This document shows positions 8,678-18,080 of a DNA stretch of 64,000 bases, piece by piece (positions within the stretch are counted from its first letter, which is position 1; every line of letters begins with the position of its first letter). The notes below the pieces were generated by a model, which had not been told where the DNA came from, did no database searches, and saw nothing but the letters and a program-made list of their open reading frames with translations. The position numbers were made by a program, and so were the translations under genes. The DNA is from JBAYDV01 sp041672845 (lineage in GTDB: Bacteria; Bacteroidota; Bacteroidia; Bacteroidales; UBA932): the NCBI GenBank assembly GCA_041672845.1, contig JBAYYV010000002.1:1-64000 (forward strand). Direction: 5' to 3'.

Positions 8678-9577
8678 TTATAAATTACTGGCGCCTGCTA
8701 TATCAAGTAATTCAGCTGTAATAATATTCTGTCTAGTTTTATTATACAATATTCCTAAATCATCTATTAATTCATCAGCATTATCAGTAGCTATTTGCAT
8801 CGACATTATTCTAGCAGAATGTTCTGATGCTGAAGAATCCACCATATAAGTTACAAATTTCTGAGTTAGTACCATATCTACTAACCTTTCTAACATCACA
8901 ATATTAGAAGGCTCTATTATATAATCTATATTAGATTTAGAGTCATTCTTGGATTTAAAATCCTTAAATTCATATATATTTATAGGCAAAAAATCTTTAG
9001 AAATCAATCTATGATTATTAGTAGATTTAAAATGATGAAATACTACTCTTATTTTATCTATTTCTTTTTTTAAAAATTTTTCTTGTAAAAATTTAGAAAA
9101 AAGAATAGCATTTTCAGCATTAGGTTTATCCATTAAATTTTGAAAGAACTCTGAAGAAAAAGTAGAATCAAAAGCAGGTTCATATCCTAATTTTTTTACT
9201 TCGTACTCAATTTTTTTCCCTATAGGATATATAATAATATTTTCTTTCCCTAATTTAGAATAATTAGCTATCTCTTTTAAAAAAGATTTAGTAACATTCG
9301 AATTAAAAGCTCCACAAAAACTAGTATTAGAAGAAAATAATATTAAGGCTAATTTTTTTACTGGTCTTTTCTCTATATAAGGCGAAGTGATAGAATTCTC
9401 TGAAGTGAGGAATTTACCCAACATCTCATCTAATTTAAACTGATAAGGTAACATATTCTCAGCCATAGTTTCTACTTTATGTAATTTAACTGATGCCACC
9501 ATTTTCATAGCAGATGTAATCTTTCGTGTAGATTTTACAGAATTTATTCTAGATTTTACTTCTTTTAAAGATGACAT
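8678..9577 (-). CDS. atpG: F-ATPase gamma subunit
   Basis: The central rotor stalk of F1 (299 residues). The N-terminus follows the family (KEVKSRINSVKSTRKITSAMKMVA) and so does the C-terminal helix (SEHSARIMSMQIATDNADELI). The middle Rossmann-like part is lysine- and asparagine-rich, as expected from the low G+C. It is the last gene of the atpDCBEFHAG operon and starts 15 bases after atpA; the terminator at 8606-8639 closes the unit. Confidence 0.95.
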   Translation of the reverse strand: MSSLKEVKSRINSVKSTRKITSAMKMVASVKLHKVETMAENMLPYQFKLDEMLGKFLTSENSITSPYIEKRPVKKLALILFSSNTSFCGAFNSNVTKSFLKEIANYSKLGKENIIIYPIGKKIEYEVKKLGYEPAFDSTFSSEFFQNLMDKPNAENAILFSKFLQEKFLKKEIDKIRVVFHHFKSTNNHRLISKDFLPINIYEFKDFKSKNDSKSNIDYIIEPSNIVMLERLVDMVLTQKFVTYMVDSSASEHSARIMSMQIATDNADELIDDLGILYNKTRQNIITAELLDIAGASNL

Positions 9578-9592
9578 AGTTTTACTATTCTT

Positions 9593-11176
9593 TTAAACTA
9601 ATTGATTACTTATAGCTTTAGCTGTTTTTTCTAAAATATTAATAACTTCATCAGTAATAATACCAGCTTTTAATTTATCTAAAACCTCTTTTTGATATTC
9701 TAATTCTAATTTAGAAATATACATAGATTCATAATCCGATACTTTATCTAAAGGAATATTTTTCAATAATCCATTCACACCACAGTATAATATAGCTATC
9801 TGATTTTCTACAGGTACTGGGCTATATTGTTTTTGGACTAATAATGCCGTATTTTTTTCACCTCTATCAAGAATCATTTTAGAAGAATCATCTAAATCAC
9901 CAGAAAACTTAGCAAAAGATTTTAACTCACGATATTGAGCTAAGTCTATCTTTAATGTACCAGCCACTTTTTTCATAGCTTTTAACTGAGCATTGCCACC
10001 TACACGAGACACAGAGATACCTACATTAATAGCAGGTCTATTCCCTTGATTAAATAAGTCTGTATCTAAGAATATCTGACCATCAGTAATAGAAATTACA
10101 TTAGTAGGGATATAAGCTGACACATCTCCTGCTTGAGTTTCAATAATAGGAAGTGCAGTTAATGAACCTCCACCTTTAATTTTACCTTTAAGACTTTCAG
10201 GAATATCGTTCATCTTTTCAGCTACTTCCTGCTGAGTTATAATCTTAGCAGCTCTTTCTAATAAACGAGAATGTAAATAGAAAATATCACCAGGATAAGC
10301 TTCCCTACCTGAAGGTCTTCTTAATATTAAAGATACTTCTCGATAAGAAACAGCTTGTTTAGAAAGATCATCATAAACTACTAAAGCATGACGTCCAGTA
10401 TCTCTAAAATATTCACCTATGGCTGCACCAGCAAAAGGAGCAAAATATTGCAAAGCTGCGGGATCACCCGCATTAGCACATACTACTGTAGTATATTCCA
10501 TGGCTCCATGTTTTCTCAAAATATTAACAATAGAAGCCACTGTAGAACCTTTTTGTCCTATTGCTACATAAATACAATATACAGGATCACCTGCTTCGAA
10601 ATTCGATTTCTGATTAATTATAGTATCTATCGCAATAGCAGTTTTACCAGTCTGTCTGTCGCCAATTATTAATTCTCTCTGTCCTCTTCCAATAGGAATC
10701 ATAGCATCTATAGCTTTAAGCCCTGTTTGTAAAGGTTCATTTACAGGCTGTCTAAAAATAACACCTGGAGCTTTTCTTTCAAGAGGCATTTCGAAAAGTT
10801 CTCCATCTATTGGTCCCTTTCCGTCCAAAGCATCTCCTAAAGGGGTAATCACACGACCTAGTACTTTCTCACCTACTTTTATAGAAGCTATATGCTTAGT
10901 TCTTTTTACCACAGCACCTTCTCTAATCTTCGCTGTAGGGCCCAATAATACAGCTCCTACATTATCTTCCTCAAGATTCATTACAATAGCCATCATACCG
11001 TTCTCAAATCGCAAAAGCTCATTAGCTTCAGCATTTCTTAAACCATATATACGAACTACTCCATCACTAACTTTTAAGACTCTTCCTACCTCTTCTAACT
11101 GTAGTTTAGTATCTATACCTTTTAACTGCTGTAATAATATCTCTGAGACTTCACTAACTTTTATTTTATCAGCCAT
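9593..11176 (-). CDS. atpA: F-ATPase alpha subunit
   Basis: The non-catalytic nucleotide-binding subunit of F1, 527 residues. The P-loop GDRQTGKT is at 172-179, followed by the alpha-specific YVAIGQKGSTVA and the VSYREVSLILRRPSGREAYPG region that contains the arginine finger. It starts 10 bases after atpH. The C-terminal bundle is complete, and nothing in it is unusual. Confidence 0.97.
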   Translation of the reverse strand: MADKIKVSEVSEILLQQLKGIDTKLQLEEVGRVLKVSDGVVRIYGLRNAEANELLRFENGMMAIVMNLEEDNVGAVLLGPTAKIREGAVVKRTKHIASIKVGEKVLGRVITPLGDALDGKGPIDGELFEMPLERKAPGVIFRQPVNEPLQTGLKAIDAMIPIGRGQRELIIGDRQTGKTAIAIDTIINQKSNFEAGDPVYCIYVAIGQKGSTVASIVNILRKHGAMEYTTVVCANAGDPAALQYFAPFAGAAIGEYFRDTGRHALVVYDDLSKQAVSYREVSLILRRPSGREAYPGDIFYLHSRLLERAAKIITQQEVAEKMNDIPESLKGKIKGGGSLTALPIIETQAGDVSAYIPTNVISITDGQIFLDTDLFNQGNRPAINVGISVSRVGGNAQLKAMKKVAGTLKIDLAQYRELKSFAKFSGDLDDSSKMILDRGEKNTALLVQKQYSPVPVENQIAILYCGVNGLLKNIPLDKVSDYESMYISKLELEYQKEVLDKLKAGIITDEVINILEKTAKAISNQLV

Positions 11177-11186
11177 AATAATAACT

Positions 11187-11744
11187 TTATACTATTCTTC
11201 TATTTTTTTCTACAAACTGTATCCTAACAGCTTTTAATTGAGATCGGATACTCGCATCCAATCTATAAAAATCAATATCATAAATAAATCCACCAATAAT
11301 AGAGGGATCTACTTCAGTTCTTAATTCTATTTTTGCATGCAATCTTCTATGAGACGCAAATACTATTTCATCTCTAACTTTATCTTCTATAGGAACTGCT
11401 GTAGTAAGAGTAACTATACCTAAATGCTTTTTATTTCTATATAATTCAATATACGAAACACAAATAAAACCTAAATATTCTTCTCTATGATTTTTAAAAA
11501 CTAAAGCTATAAATCGAGATAAGATATCAGAAAAACCGGTTCCATTAACAGCTGTTTTTAAAAGTAACATTTTATCTTCTTTAGATACAATAGGATTAGC
11601 TAAAGTAGAAGAAAAATCTTTCACATCCCTACACGCATATACCAGCATTTCACACTCATTATACACTGTATCTAATTTCTTTTTAGATGCAGCATATTGA
11701 ATTAAAGCCTTAGCATAACGTCTAGAAATTATTCCTCCATCCAT
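11187..11744 (-). CDS. atpH: F-ATPase delta subunit
   Basis: The peripheral-stalk connector between the b subunit and the top of F1 (185 residues). Typical features are the start with SRRYAKALIQYA and the C-terminal motif near residues 145-160 (VDPSIIGGFIYDI). It starts one base after the atpF stop, suggesting translational coupling. Confidence 0.92.
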   Translation of the reverse strand: MDGGIISRRYAKALIQYAASKKKLDTVYNECEMLVYACRDVKDFSSTLANPIVSKEDKMLLLKTAVNGTGFSDILSRFIALVFKNHREEYLGFICVSYIELYRNKKHLGIVTLTTAVPIEDKVRDEIVFASHRRLHAKIELRTEVDPSIIGGFIYDIDFYRLDASIRSQLKAVRIQFVEKNRRIV

Positions 11745-11745
11745 A

Positions 11746-12246
11746 TTAAATATCTTTTACCATAACTTCATCTATCATCCTATCTATCATATCCATCTGC
11801 TCTTTTTCATCATCTAAATTAGTACGAATTATTTTCTCTGCTACTTCCACAGATAAAATAGCTACATTTCTTCTTATTTCATTCTGAGCTTCTTCTTTTT
11901 CGACTTGAATAGCTCTTTTTACTTCTTCTAATTCTTTTTGAGTTACTTTTTTAGCATCTGTTTTAGCTTCTAAAAGAATTTGTGCTCTTTCGGACATAGC
12001 TTGTTTTAAAATCTTAGCATGCTCTTTTTCTGCAGATTTCATTATCTCTTCACTTTTAACATGAAAAGATTTCATGCGTTCTTCTATTTGATCAGCTAAT
12101 TCTATAGAATTGTCTATATACTTCTTTCTTTCCTCTATTTTTTTCGTTATTACTGGAAAACCAAATTTTGCCAATAAGAAAAAAACAATACTGAAAGAGA
12201 TAAGCATCCATATAATAAGCCCACTTTCAGGAAGTAATAATGACAT
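11746..12246 (-). CDS. atpF: F-ATPase b subunit
   Basis: The peripheral stalk (166 residues). An N-terminal membrane helix (about 8-30) ends in the PVITKKIEERKKYIDNSI hinge typical of b subunits. A long charged helix follows (40-150) and forms the dimeric stator. A single b gene is present; no b' copy is seen. Confidence 0.94.
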   Translation of the reverse strand: MSLLLPESGLIIWMLISFSIVFFLLAKFGFPVITKKIEERKKYIDNSIELADQIEERMKSFHVKSEEIMKSAEKEHAKILKQAMSERAQILLEAKTDAKKVTQKELEEVKRAIQVEKEEAQNEIRRNVAILSVEVAEKIIRTNLDDEKEQMDMIDRMIDEVMVKDI

Positions 12247-12255
12247 AATAATTTT

Positions 12256-12510
12256 TTATAAAATGATAACTAGACAAACCACTAATGCTAATAATGAGAC
12301 ACCTTCTATTAAGGCAGCAGAAATAATCATACTGGTACGAATATTATTTGATGCTTCTGGTTGTCTAGCAATTCCGTTCATAGCTGCTTCTCCTATTTTA
12401 CCGATACCATAAGCTCCACCAATTACTGATAGACCAGCACCTATTGCTGCCCCAAGTGTTCCTAAAGATAAGCTTGCTACTGCAGCTTCTAATAATAACA
12501 TTGATAACAT
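12256..12510 (-). CDS. atpE: F-ATPase c subunit (proton type)
   Basis: An 84-residue hairpin of two membrane helices that forms the rotor ring. The polar loop is ARQPEA (48-53), and the ion-carrying Glu lies in the second helix within ALIEGVSLL. The residue after the Glu is Gly, and the Gln and Ser/Thr ligands of sodium-type rings are not seen, so proton coupling is inferred. Start at the first Met (MLSMLL); the fourth residue is an alternative. Confidence 0.95.
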   Translation of the reverse strand: MLSMLLLEAAVASLSLGTLGAAIGAGLSVIGGAYGIGKIGEAAMNGIARQPEASNNIRTSMIISAALIEGVSLLALVVCLVIIL

Positions 12511-12516
12511 AATACT

Positions 12517-13665
12517 TTATTTTTTAATTATTAAATTTTTAACAGTTGAGCCCTCTTGGGCTAATCCTATAAATACTGCTGATAACATAGTAAAGACATA
12601 AGCCTGAATAAATGCTACCAACAATTCTAGCAAATTCATAAAGATGTTAAATAACACAGATAAAACTGCAAAGGAACCAGACATCACTGGTCCCATACTA
12701 GCTGTGATAAAAATCAAACAAGTCAATGCCAACATAGCCATATGCCCTGAAAACATATTAGCAAATAACCTTATCATTAAAGCAAAAGGTTTAGTAAAAA
12801 TACCTAATAATTCTAGAAAAGGCATAATGGGTATTGGACATTTCAGCCAAAGAGGTACATCTGGCCATAATATATCTTTCCAATAATGTTTTGTACCGAA
12901 AACATTTACGATTACCATAGTAAATAAGGCCAATACCATAGTAATAGCTATATTTCCAGTAACATCTACTCCTGCAGGGAATATCGGTATCAAAGACATA
13001 ATATTGGATAACAATATAAAGAAAAAAACCGTAAGTAAATATGGAGAAAACTTTTTATAATTAGCTCCTACTCCAGCCTTTACCACATCATTTTCAATGG
13101 CCATTACTAAAGCCTCCATCGCACCTCTAAAACCTTTCGGTGCAGGAGAATTTTCTTTTCTATCTTTATACCAATGAGCCATACTTAATATTATTAACAA
13201 TAAAAGACAAGAGTTAATAAAAATAGCCAGAACATATTTTGTAATAGACATATCGAAAGGCCTAACTTCTTCTCCCTTAGAATTAAGTTCTACTATTTTA
13301 CCAGAATATTTAGATGAATCATCCCCCCTATAAAAGCCTTTATAATGACCTTGATTTTCTTTAATTTTACTATAATTGAATGAAAACCAACCTCTTTCTT
13401 TAGATTTAAGGATAATAGGTAAATTTATATATAAAGATTTCTTACCTATAGTAATAATATGCCATGAATAAGAATCTCCTATATGCCCAAAAATAATTTC
13501 AGAAACATTCAATTTTTCTTTTGGAGTTTCTTTAACTGTAATATCTGTAGCTTCTGATATAGCTGTACTATCCACTACTTCTAATGAAGAAGCAAATATA
13601 TTATTCTGCTGTAAGAGAAAAATAACTCCTAAGATTAAAATTACTATGTATAATTTTTTTCTCAT
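12517..13665 (-). CDS. atpB: F-ATPase a subunit, N-terminally extended
   Basis: The membrane stator that carries the half-channels. The Bacteroidota form has a signal peptide-like N-terminus (MRKKLYIVILILGVIFLL) and about 130 extra residues before the usual five or so membrane helices. The essential Arg is in KPFALMIRLFANMFSGH. The ATG at 13665 overlaps the atpC stop as ATGA (13662-13665), which decides the start; a start four codons upstream (13677) would lie inside atpC. Length is 382 residues. No atpI-like gene lies between atpC and atpB. Confidence 0.93.
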   Translation of the reverse strand: MRKKLYIVILILGVIFLLQQNNIFASSLEVVDSTAISEATDITVKETPKEKLNVSEIIFGHIGDSYSWHIITIGKKSLYINLPIILKSKERGWFSFNYSKIKENQGHYKGFYRGDDSSKYSGKIVELNSKGEEVRPFDMSITKYVLAIFINSCLLLLIILSMAHWYKDRKENSPAPKGFRGAMEALVMAIENDVVKAGVGANYKKFSPYLLTVFFFILLSNIMSLIPIFPAGVDVTGNIAITMVLALFTMVIVNVFGTKHYWKDILWPDVPLWLKCPIPIMPFLELLGIFTKPFALMIRLFANMFSGHMAMLALTCLIFITASMGPVMSGSFAVLSVLFNIFMNLLELLVAFIQAYVFTMLSAVFIGLAQEGSTVKNLIIKK

Positions 13666-13907
13666 TCTGAAATACATATTGAAACTACATTGTTCGACAT
13701 TTCAACGAACCCTAATTTAATTTTTAATTCTTTTTCTTTACCATCGGCAGTCGTATATTTTATTGTACCATCAGTTAAAGAAGAAATAATCGGTGCATGA
13801 TTTTTTAATATAGTAAATGAACCTAATTCTCCCGGAACAGTAACTTTATCAGTTTCTCCAGAATAAATAGTTTTGTCTGACGACAATATATTTAGTTTCA
13901 TAGACAT
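13662..13907 (-). CDS. atpC: F-ATPase epsilon subunit, short form
   Basis: At 81 residues this has only the N-terminal beta-sandwich (GELGSFTILKNHAPIISSL near 26-44). The C-terminal helical hairpin that inhibits ATP hydrolysis in E. coli is missing. From memory, short epsilon subunits are common in this phylum, so it is probably not a truncation. It follows atpD by 14 bases and overlaps atpB by 4. The second Met (residue 3) is an alternative start. Confidence 0.92.
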   Translation of the reverse strand: MSMKLNILSSDKTIYSGETDKVTVPGELGSFTILKNHAPIISSLTDGTIKYTTADGKEKELKIKLGFVEMSNNVVSICISE

Positions 13908-13921
13908 CCTATTTTGGTTTT

Positions 13922-15442
13922 TTAGTTCTTTAAATCTCTCAAAATCTTTTTACCTTTTTCAATAGCTTCTTCGATAGTACCTACATTCATAAAAGCTTGT
14001 TCTGGAAGATAATCTACTTTACCATCTAATATCATTTTAAAACCTTTAATAGTATCTTCTATATTAACCATAACACCTTTTACTCCTGTGAACTGTTCAG
14101 CTACTGTAAAAGGTTGAGAAAGAAAACGCTGTACCCTCCTAGCTCTATTTACTAATGTTTTATCTTCATCGGAAAGTTCTTCCATACCTAAAATGGAAAT
14201 AATATCTTGTAATTCTTTATTTTTCTCTAATATTTGTTTTACTTTCTGTGCTATATCATAATGTTCTTCACCTAAGATATTAGCATCTAGAATTCTAGAG
14301 GATGACTCCAATGGATCCACAGCAGGATAAATACCCATTTCAGTAATTTTCCTATCCAATACAGTCGTAGCATCTAAGTGCGTAAAAGTAGTAGCAGGAG
14401 CAGGATCTGTTAAATCATCAGCAGGGACATAAATAGCTTGGATAGAAGTAATAGAACCATTCTTAGTAGAAGCAATACGTTCTTGCATAGCTCCCATTTC
14501 AGTAGCTAAAGTAGGTTGATAACCTACAGCTGATGGCATTCTACCTAATAAAGCAGACACTTCAGAACCAGCTTGAGTAAATCTGAAAATATTATCAATA
14601 AAAAATAAGATATCTTTAGCTCCACCTTCTTCAATACCCTTATCACGGAAAGATTCAGCCATAGTTAATCCTGATAAAGCTACTGAAGCCCTAGCCCCAG
14701 GAGGCTCATTCATCTGCCCGAAAACTAAAGATAACTGACTTTTCGCTACCTCATTATAATCTACTTTAGATAAATCCCAATGACCTGCATCCATGCTCTT
14801 TTTAAACTCTTTCCCATAATTAATAACACCAGATTCTATCATATCTCTTAACAAGTCATTACCTTCTCTAGTTCTTTCACCTACACCTGCAAAAACTGAA
14901 AAACCATTATGTTTTTTAGCAATATTATTTATAAGCTCCATAATAAGCACAGTTTTACCTACACCTGCACCTCCAAATAAACCTATCTTACCACCTTTAG
15001 AATAAGGTTCCAATAGATCTATTACCTTTATACCAGTAAATAATACTTCTTGTGAAGTAGAAAGATCTTCGAATTTAGGGGGTTCTCTATGAATAGGATA
15101 AGCACCTTTGTTATCAAAATCCTTCATACCATCTATAGGTTTACCTACTACATTCATGGTACGACCTTTAATTTGATCCCCTGTAGGTATCGTAATAGAT
15201 GAACCAGAAGATACCACCTTCATTCCTCTACTAAGGCCATCAGTACTTTCCATAGCGACTGTACGTACTGTACTTTCACTAATTAACTGCTGAACCTCTA
15301 ATATGATTTTTTCTCCATTCTGCTTTTTAACAATTAAAGCATCATTAATACTAGGAAGCCCCGTTTCGACATCATCACATTCAAAGAAAACATCTACTAC
15401 TGGTCCTATTACTTGTGAAACATGTCCTATTTGTTGAGACAT
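13922..15442 (-). CDS. atpD: F-ATPase beta subunit
   Basis: The catalytic subunit of F1 (506 residues). The P-loop GGAGVGKT is at 157-164, GERTREGNDL carries the catalytic Glu, and SALLGRMPSAVGYQPTLA is the family signature. It is the first gene of the operon, the usual arrangement in Bacteroidota. A -7-like element lies 32 bases upstream. Confidence 0.97.
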   Translation of the reverse strand: MSQQIGHVSQVIGPVVDVFFECDDVETGLPSINDALIVKKQNGEKIILEVQQLISESTVRTVAMESTDGLSRGMKVVSSGSSITIPTGDQIKGRTMNVVGKPIDGMKDFDNKGAYPIHREPPKFEDLSTSQEVLFTGIKVIDLLEPYSKGGKIGLFGGAGVGKTVLIMELINNIAKKHNGFSVFAGVGERTREGNDLLRDMIESGVINYGKEFKKSMDAGHWDLSKVDYNEVAKSQLSLVFGQMNEPPGARASVALSGLTMAESFRDKGIEEGGAKDILFFIDNIFRFTQAGSEVSALLGRMPSAVGYQPTLATEMGAMQERIASTKNGSITSIQAIYVPADDLTDPAPATTFTHLDATTVLDRKITEMGIYPAVDPLESSSRILDANILGEEHYDIAQKVKQILEKNKELQDIISILGMEELSDEDKTLVNRARRVQRFLSQPFTVAEQFTGVKGVMVNIEDTIKGFKMILDGKVDYLPEQAFMNVGTIEEAIEKGKKILRDLKN

Positions 15443-15473
15443 AATATATTCTTTTTTTTATAACCGTAATATA

Positions 15474-15481
15474 CAAATATA
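15474..15481 (-). promoter_or_regulatory. Probable -7 element of the atp operon
   Basis: TATATTTG on the minus strand, 32 bases before the atpD ATG. The region where the -33 element should lie falls in the AT-only inverted repeat at 15489-15520, so no TTTG is seen at normal spacing. Confidence 0.45.
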
Positions 15482-15488
15482 AACAAAT

Positions 15489-15520
15489 AATACTAATATA
15501 GTTTATCCAATATTAGTATT
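15489..15520. terminator. AT-only hairpin between the fab unit and atp operon
   Basis: A perfect 10-bp inverted repeat AATACTAATA/TATTAGTATT with a 12-base loop, about 65 bases after the stop of the dehydrogenase gene. The minus-strand tail is T-rich but broken. It could be a weak terminator or an operator over the atp promoter. Confidence 0.45.
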
Positions 15521-15584
15521 AATATTTTTAAATATCATCAACATAATTTATTTGAAAATATGCAATTTAAAATATAAATATCCT

Positions 15585-16856
15585 TTATAAACATGCGTCA
15601 GAATTGCCTTTTCCGAGAACACCTTTAACATCAAAAATTACATTATCTGCTTTTAATAAAGCATTTATATCAAGCGATTTAAAATGATGATGAGCTACAG
15701 CTATTATAATAGCATCGTATCTCTTTTTTGGAGGATTTTTAAAAATATTTAATCCATATTCCTTTTTTACTAAAGAAGCATCTGCTATAGGATCACAAAT
15801 ATCTACATCTGCGTGATAATCAGATAATTTATTAACGATATCTATTACTTTAGTATTTCTTATATCTCCACAGTTTTCTTTAAATGTAAATCCTAACACA
15901 AGAATATTAGATTTAGAAATATTTATAGATTTTTTTAGCATTAAATCTATTGTTCTCTGAGCTACATATCCCCCCATACCATTATTAATTTTTCTAGCAG
16001 ATTTAATCAAAGAAGGAGAATAACCTAATTCCTCAGCACATTGAACTAAATAATAAGGATCTACCCCTATACAATGACCTCCTACTAAGCCAGGAGTATA
16101 TGGAATAAAATTCCATTTGGTAGAAGCAGCTTTAATTACTTCTTCAGTATCAATACCTAATAAAGAGAAGATATGAGATAATTCATTTACAAAAGCGATA
16201 TTAATATCTCTCTGAGTATTTTCTATTACTTTAGAAGCCTCGGCTACCATAACTGAAGAAGCTTTATAAGTACCTGCTTTAATAATAGAAGAATATACAT
16301 TATCCACATAATTAGCTGTTTCCTCTGTGGAACCAGAAGTTATTTTCAATATATCGGCTACTGTATGTTTCTTATCACCAGGATTATTCCGTTCAGGAGA
16401 ATATCCAATAAAAAAATCTTTATTAAATTTTAATCCACTTACTTTTTCTATAACAGGAACACACTCATTTTCAGAAACTCCGGGATAAACAGTTGATTCA
16501 TATACTACTACATTAGATTTATTAATAACAGAACCTACTTTTCTACTTGCAGATAACAAAGGGGTTAAATCTGGAACATTATTTTTATCTACAGGCGTAG
16601 GAACAGCTATCACATAGAAATTATAATCTTTGATTTTTTCTATACTAGTAGTACATTCAAACCCTGAATTTAAAGCATCTTTTAATACTGCATCAGAAAT
16701 TTCTAAAGTCGCATCATGTCCTTTCATAAGAGAATTAACGCGACTTTCATTCATATCATATCCGATAGTTTTAAACTTAGTAGAAAATAGTCTTGCCAAA
16801 GGAAGACCTACATAGCCAAGCCCAATAACACAAATTTTTGTTTCTGATAATATCAT
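15585..16856 (-). CDS. UDP-sugar 6-dehydrogenase (WbpA/TviB-like)
   Basis: A 423-residue NAD-dependent nucleotide-sugar dehydrogenase that oxidises the 6-hydroxyl of a UDP-hexose(NAc) to a carboxylate for surface polysaccharide. An N-terminal Rossmann motif GLGYVGLP (13-20) is followed by SPERNNPGD, the catalytic Cys in GGHCIGVDPYYL (near 265), and the C-terminal domain with GFTFKENCGDIRNTK. Family features resemble UDP-GlcNAc/GalNAc dehydrogenases (TviB, WbpA) more than UDP-glucose dehydrogenase; the substrate is inferred. It lies 14 bases after fabG in the same direction, so it is probably read with the fab genes. No other sugar gene is near. Confidence 0.85.
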   Translation of the reverse strand: MILSETKICVIGLGYVGLPLARLFSTKFKTIGYDMNESRVNSLMKGHDATLEISDAVLKDALNSGFECTTSIEKIKDYNFYVIAVPTPVDKNNVPDLTPLLSASRKVGSVINKSNVVVYESTVYPGVSENECVPVIEKVSGLKFNKDFFIGYSPERNNPGDKKHTVADILKITSGSTEETANYVDNVYSSIIKAGTYKASSVMVAEASKVIENTQRDINIAFVNELSHIFSLLGIDTEEVIKAASTKWNFIPYTPGLVGGHCIGVDPYYLVQCAEELGYSPSLIKSARKINNGMGGYVAQRTIDLMLKKSINISKSNILVLGFTFKENCGDIRNTKVIDIVNKLSDYHADVDICDPIADASLVKKEYGLNIFKNPPKKRYDAIIIAVAHHHFKSLDINALLKADNVIFDVKGVLGKGNSDACL

Positions 16857-16870
16857 AGAATACTTAAATA

Positions 16871-17620
16871 TTATAACATACCTCCGTCACAAACAAGCAC
16901 TTGAGCAGTAACATAAGAAGCTAAATCAGATGCAAGAAATAAAGCACAATTAGCTATATCATCAGGAGTACCTCCACGACGCAATGGAATTTTCTTTTTC
17001 CAGTCAGCTTTAACTTCATCAGATAACTGCTCAGTCATAGCTGTAATAATAAATCCAGGCGCAATAGCATTAGCTCGAATATTACGAGAGCCCATTTCTC
17101 TAGCAATAGATTTGGCTAGACCTATCATACCTGCTTTAGATGCTGAATAATTACATTGACCCGCATTTCCATTAACACCTACGACAGATGAGATATTTAT
17201 AATACTACCTTTTCTCTGACTAGCCATTATAGGAACACAAGCATGAGAGAAATTAAATGCAGATTTAAGATTAACTGTAAGAACTACATCCCATTGTTCT
17301 TCACTCATTCTCATTAAAAGACCATCACGAGTGATACCAGCGTTGTTTACTAAAATATCGATAGTCTTAAAATCTTCTTGAATTTTATCTACAGCTTCAT
17401 GTACTTGCTTAAAATTAGCAGCATTATAAGCATATCCTTTACATTTAACTCCTAATGCTTCTATCTCTTTAATAGTGGCTTTAAAATTATCATCTAATTT
17501 TAAATCTACAATAGCAATATTAGCACCTTCTGAAGCTAACTTCATAGCTATAGATTTACCTATACCACGAGCTGCACCAGTTACAAGAGCTGTTCTATTT
17601 TCTAATAACATTTTATTCAT
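16871..17620 (-). CDS. fabG: 3-oxoacyl-ACP reductase
   Basis: An SDR-family NADPH-dependent reductase of 249 residues; it reduces 3-oxoacyl-ACP in the elongation cycle. The cofactor motif GAARGIGKSIA is near 16-26, NNAG is near 90, the catalytic Ser is in NISSVVG and the Tyr/Lys pair in YSASKAG. The fab neighbours make FabG the natural call over other short-chain dehydrogenases. It is separated from fabZ by 9 bases. Confidence 0.93.
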   Translation of the reverse strand: MNKMLLENRTALVTGAARGIGKSIAMKLASEGANIAIVDLKLDDNFKATIKEIEALGVKCKGYAYNAANFKQVHEAVDKIQEDFKTIDILVNNAGITRDGLLMRMSEEQWDVVLTVNLKSAFNFSHACVPIMASQRKGSIINISSVVGVNGNAGQCNYSASKAGMIGLAKSIAREMGSRNIRANAIAPGFIITAMTEQLSDEVKADWKKKIPLRRGGTPDDIANCALFLASDLASYVTAQVLVCDGGML

Positions 17621-17629
17621 TTTTAATAA

Positions 17630-18064
17630 TTACATATCATTCATCTTATCATTCTCTACTAAAGCAAATGAAAGACGACTAGAAACACATAATGTGCCTC
17701 TAACACTAGCTTCAGCATCTATAAAAAATATCATAGCTTTATGCATAACTATTTTAGCAGTTACTTCTACGACATCTCCTACATGAACTGGATTTTTAAA
17801 TCTAGTTTTATCTATCCCTGTATAAAATGGAGTTCTTCCATTTAATTCTCTAGAAACCAACATTGAGCTACACTGACCCATTATTTCACATAAAATTACT
17901 CCAGGGACTATTGGATGTCCCGGGAAATGGCCCTGAAGGAAAAATTCATCTTTTTTAATAGTGTATTTACCATGGACCACATTATTTTCATCAATAATCA
18001 TCTCATCGACTAATAACATTGGTTCTCGATGTGGTAAAATCTTTTTAATATCTTCTCTATTCAT
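17630..18064 (-). CDS. fabZ: 3-hydroxyacyl-ACP dehydratase
   Basis: A hotdog-fold dehydratase of 144 residues. The catalytic motif GHFPGHPIVPGVILCEIMGQ holds the His and Glu. This is a free-standing FabZ inside the fab operon. Many Bacteroidota also carry FabZ fused to LpxC; that fusion is not in this window. Confidence 0.93.
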   Translation of the reverse strand: MNREDIKKILPHREPMLLVDEMIIDENNVVHGKYTIKKDEFFLQGHFPGHPIVPGVILCEIMGQCSSMLVSRELNGRTPFYTGIDKTRFKNPVHVGDVVEVTAKIVMHKAMIFFIDAEASVRGTLCVSSRLSFALVENDKMNDM

Positions 18065-18080
18065 AATTTATATTTATGAC

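Noticed and set aside
8478..8849. A 123-codon plus-strand frame across the end of nifJ, the terminator and the end of atpG
   Set aside because: It runs through a strong bidirectional terminator and overlaps two well-supported genes in other frames.
13662..13907. atpC as a truncated pseudogene
   Set aside because: It lacks only the C-terminal helices, ends in a translationally coupled stop and has a whole beta-sandwich; short epsilon subunits are, as I recall, normal in this phylum.
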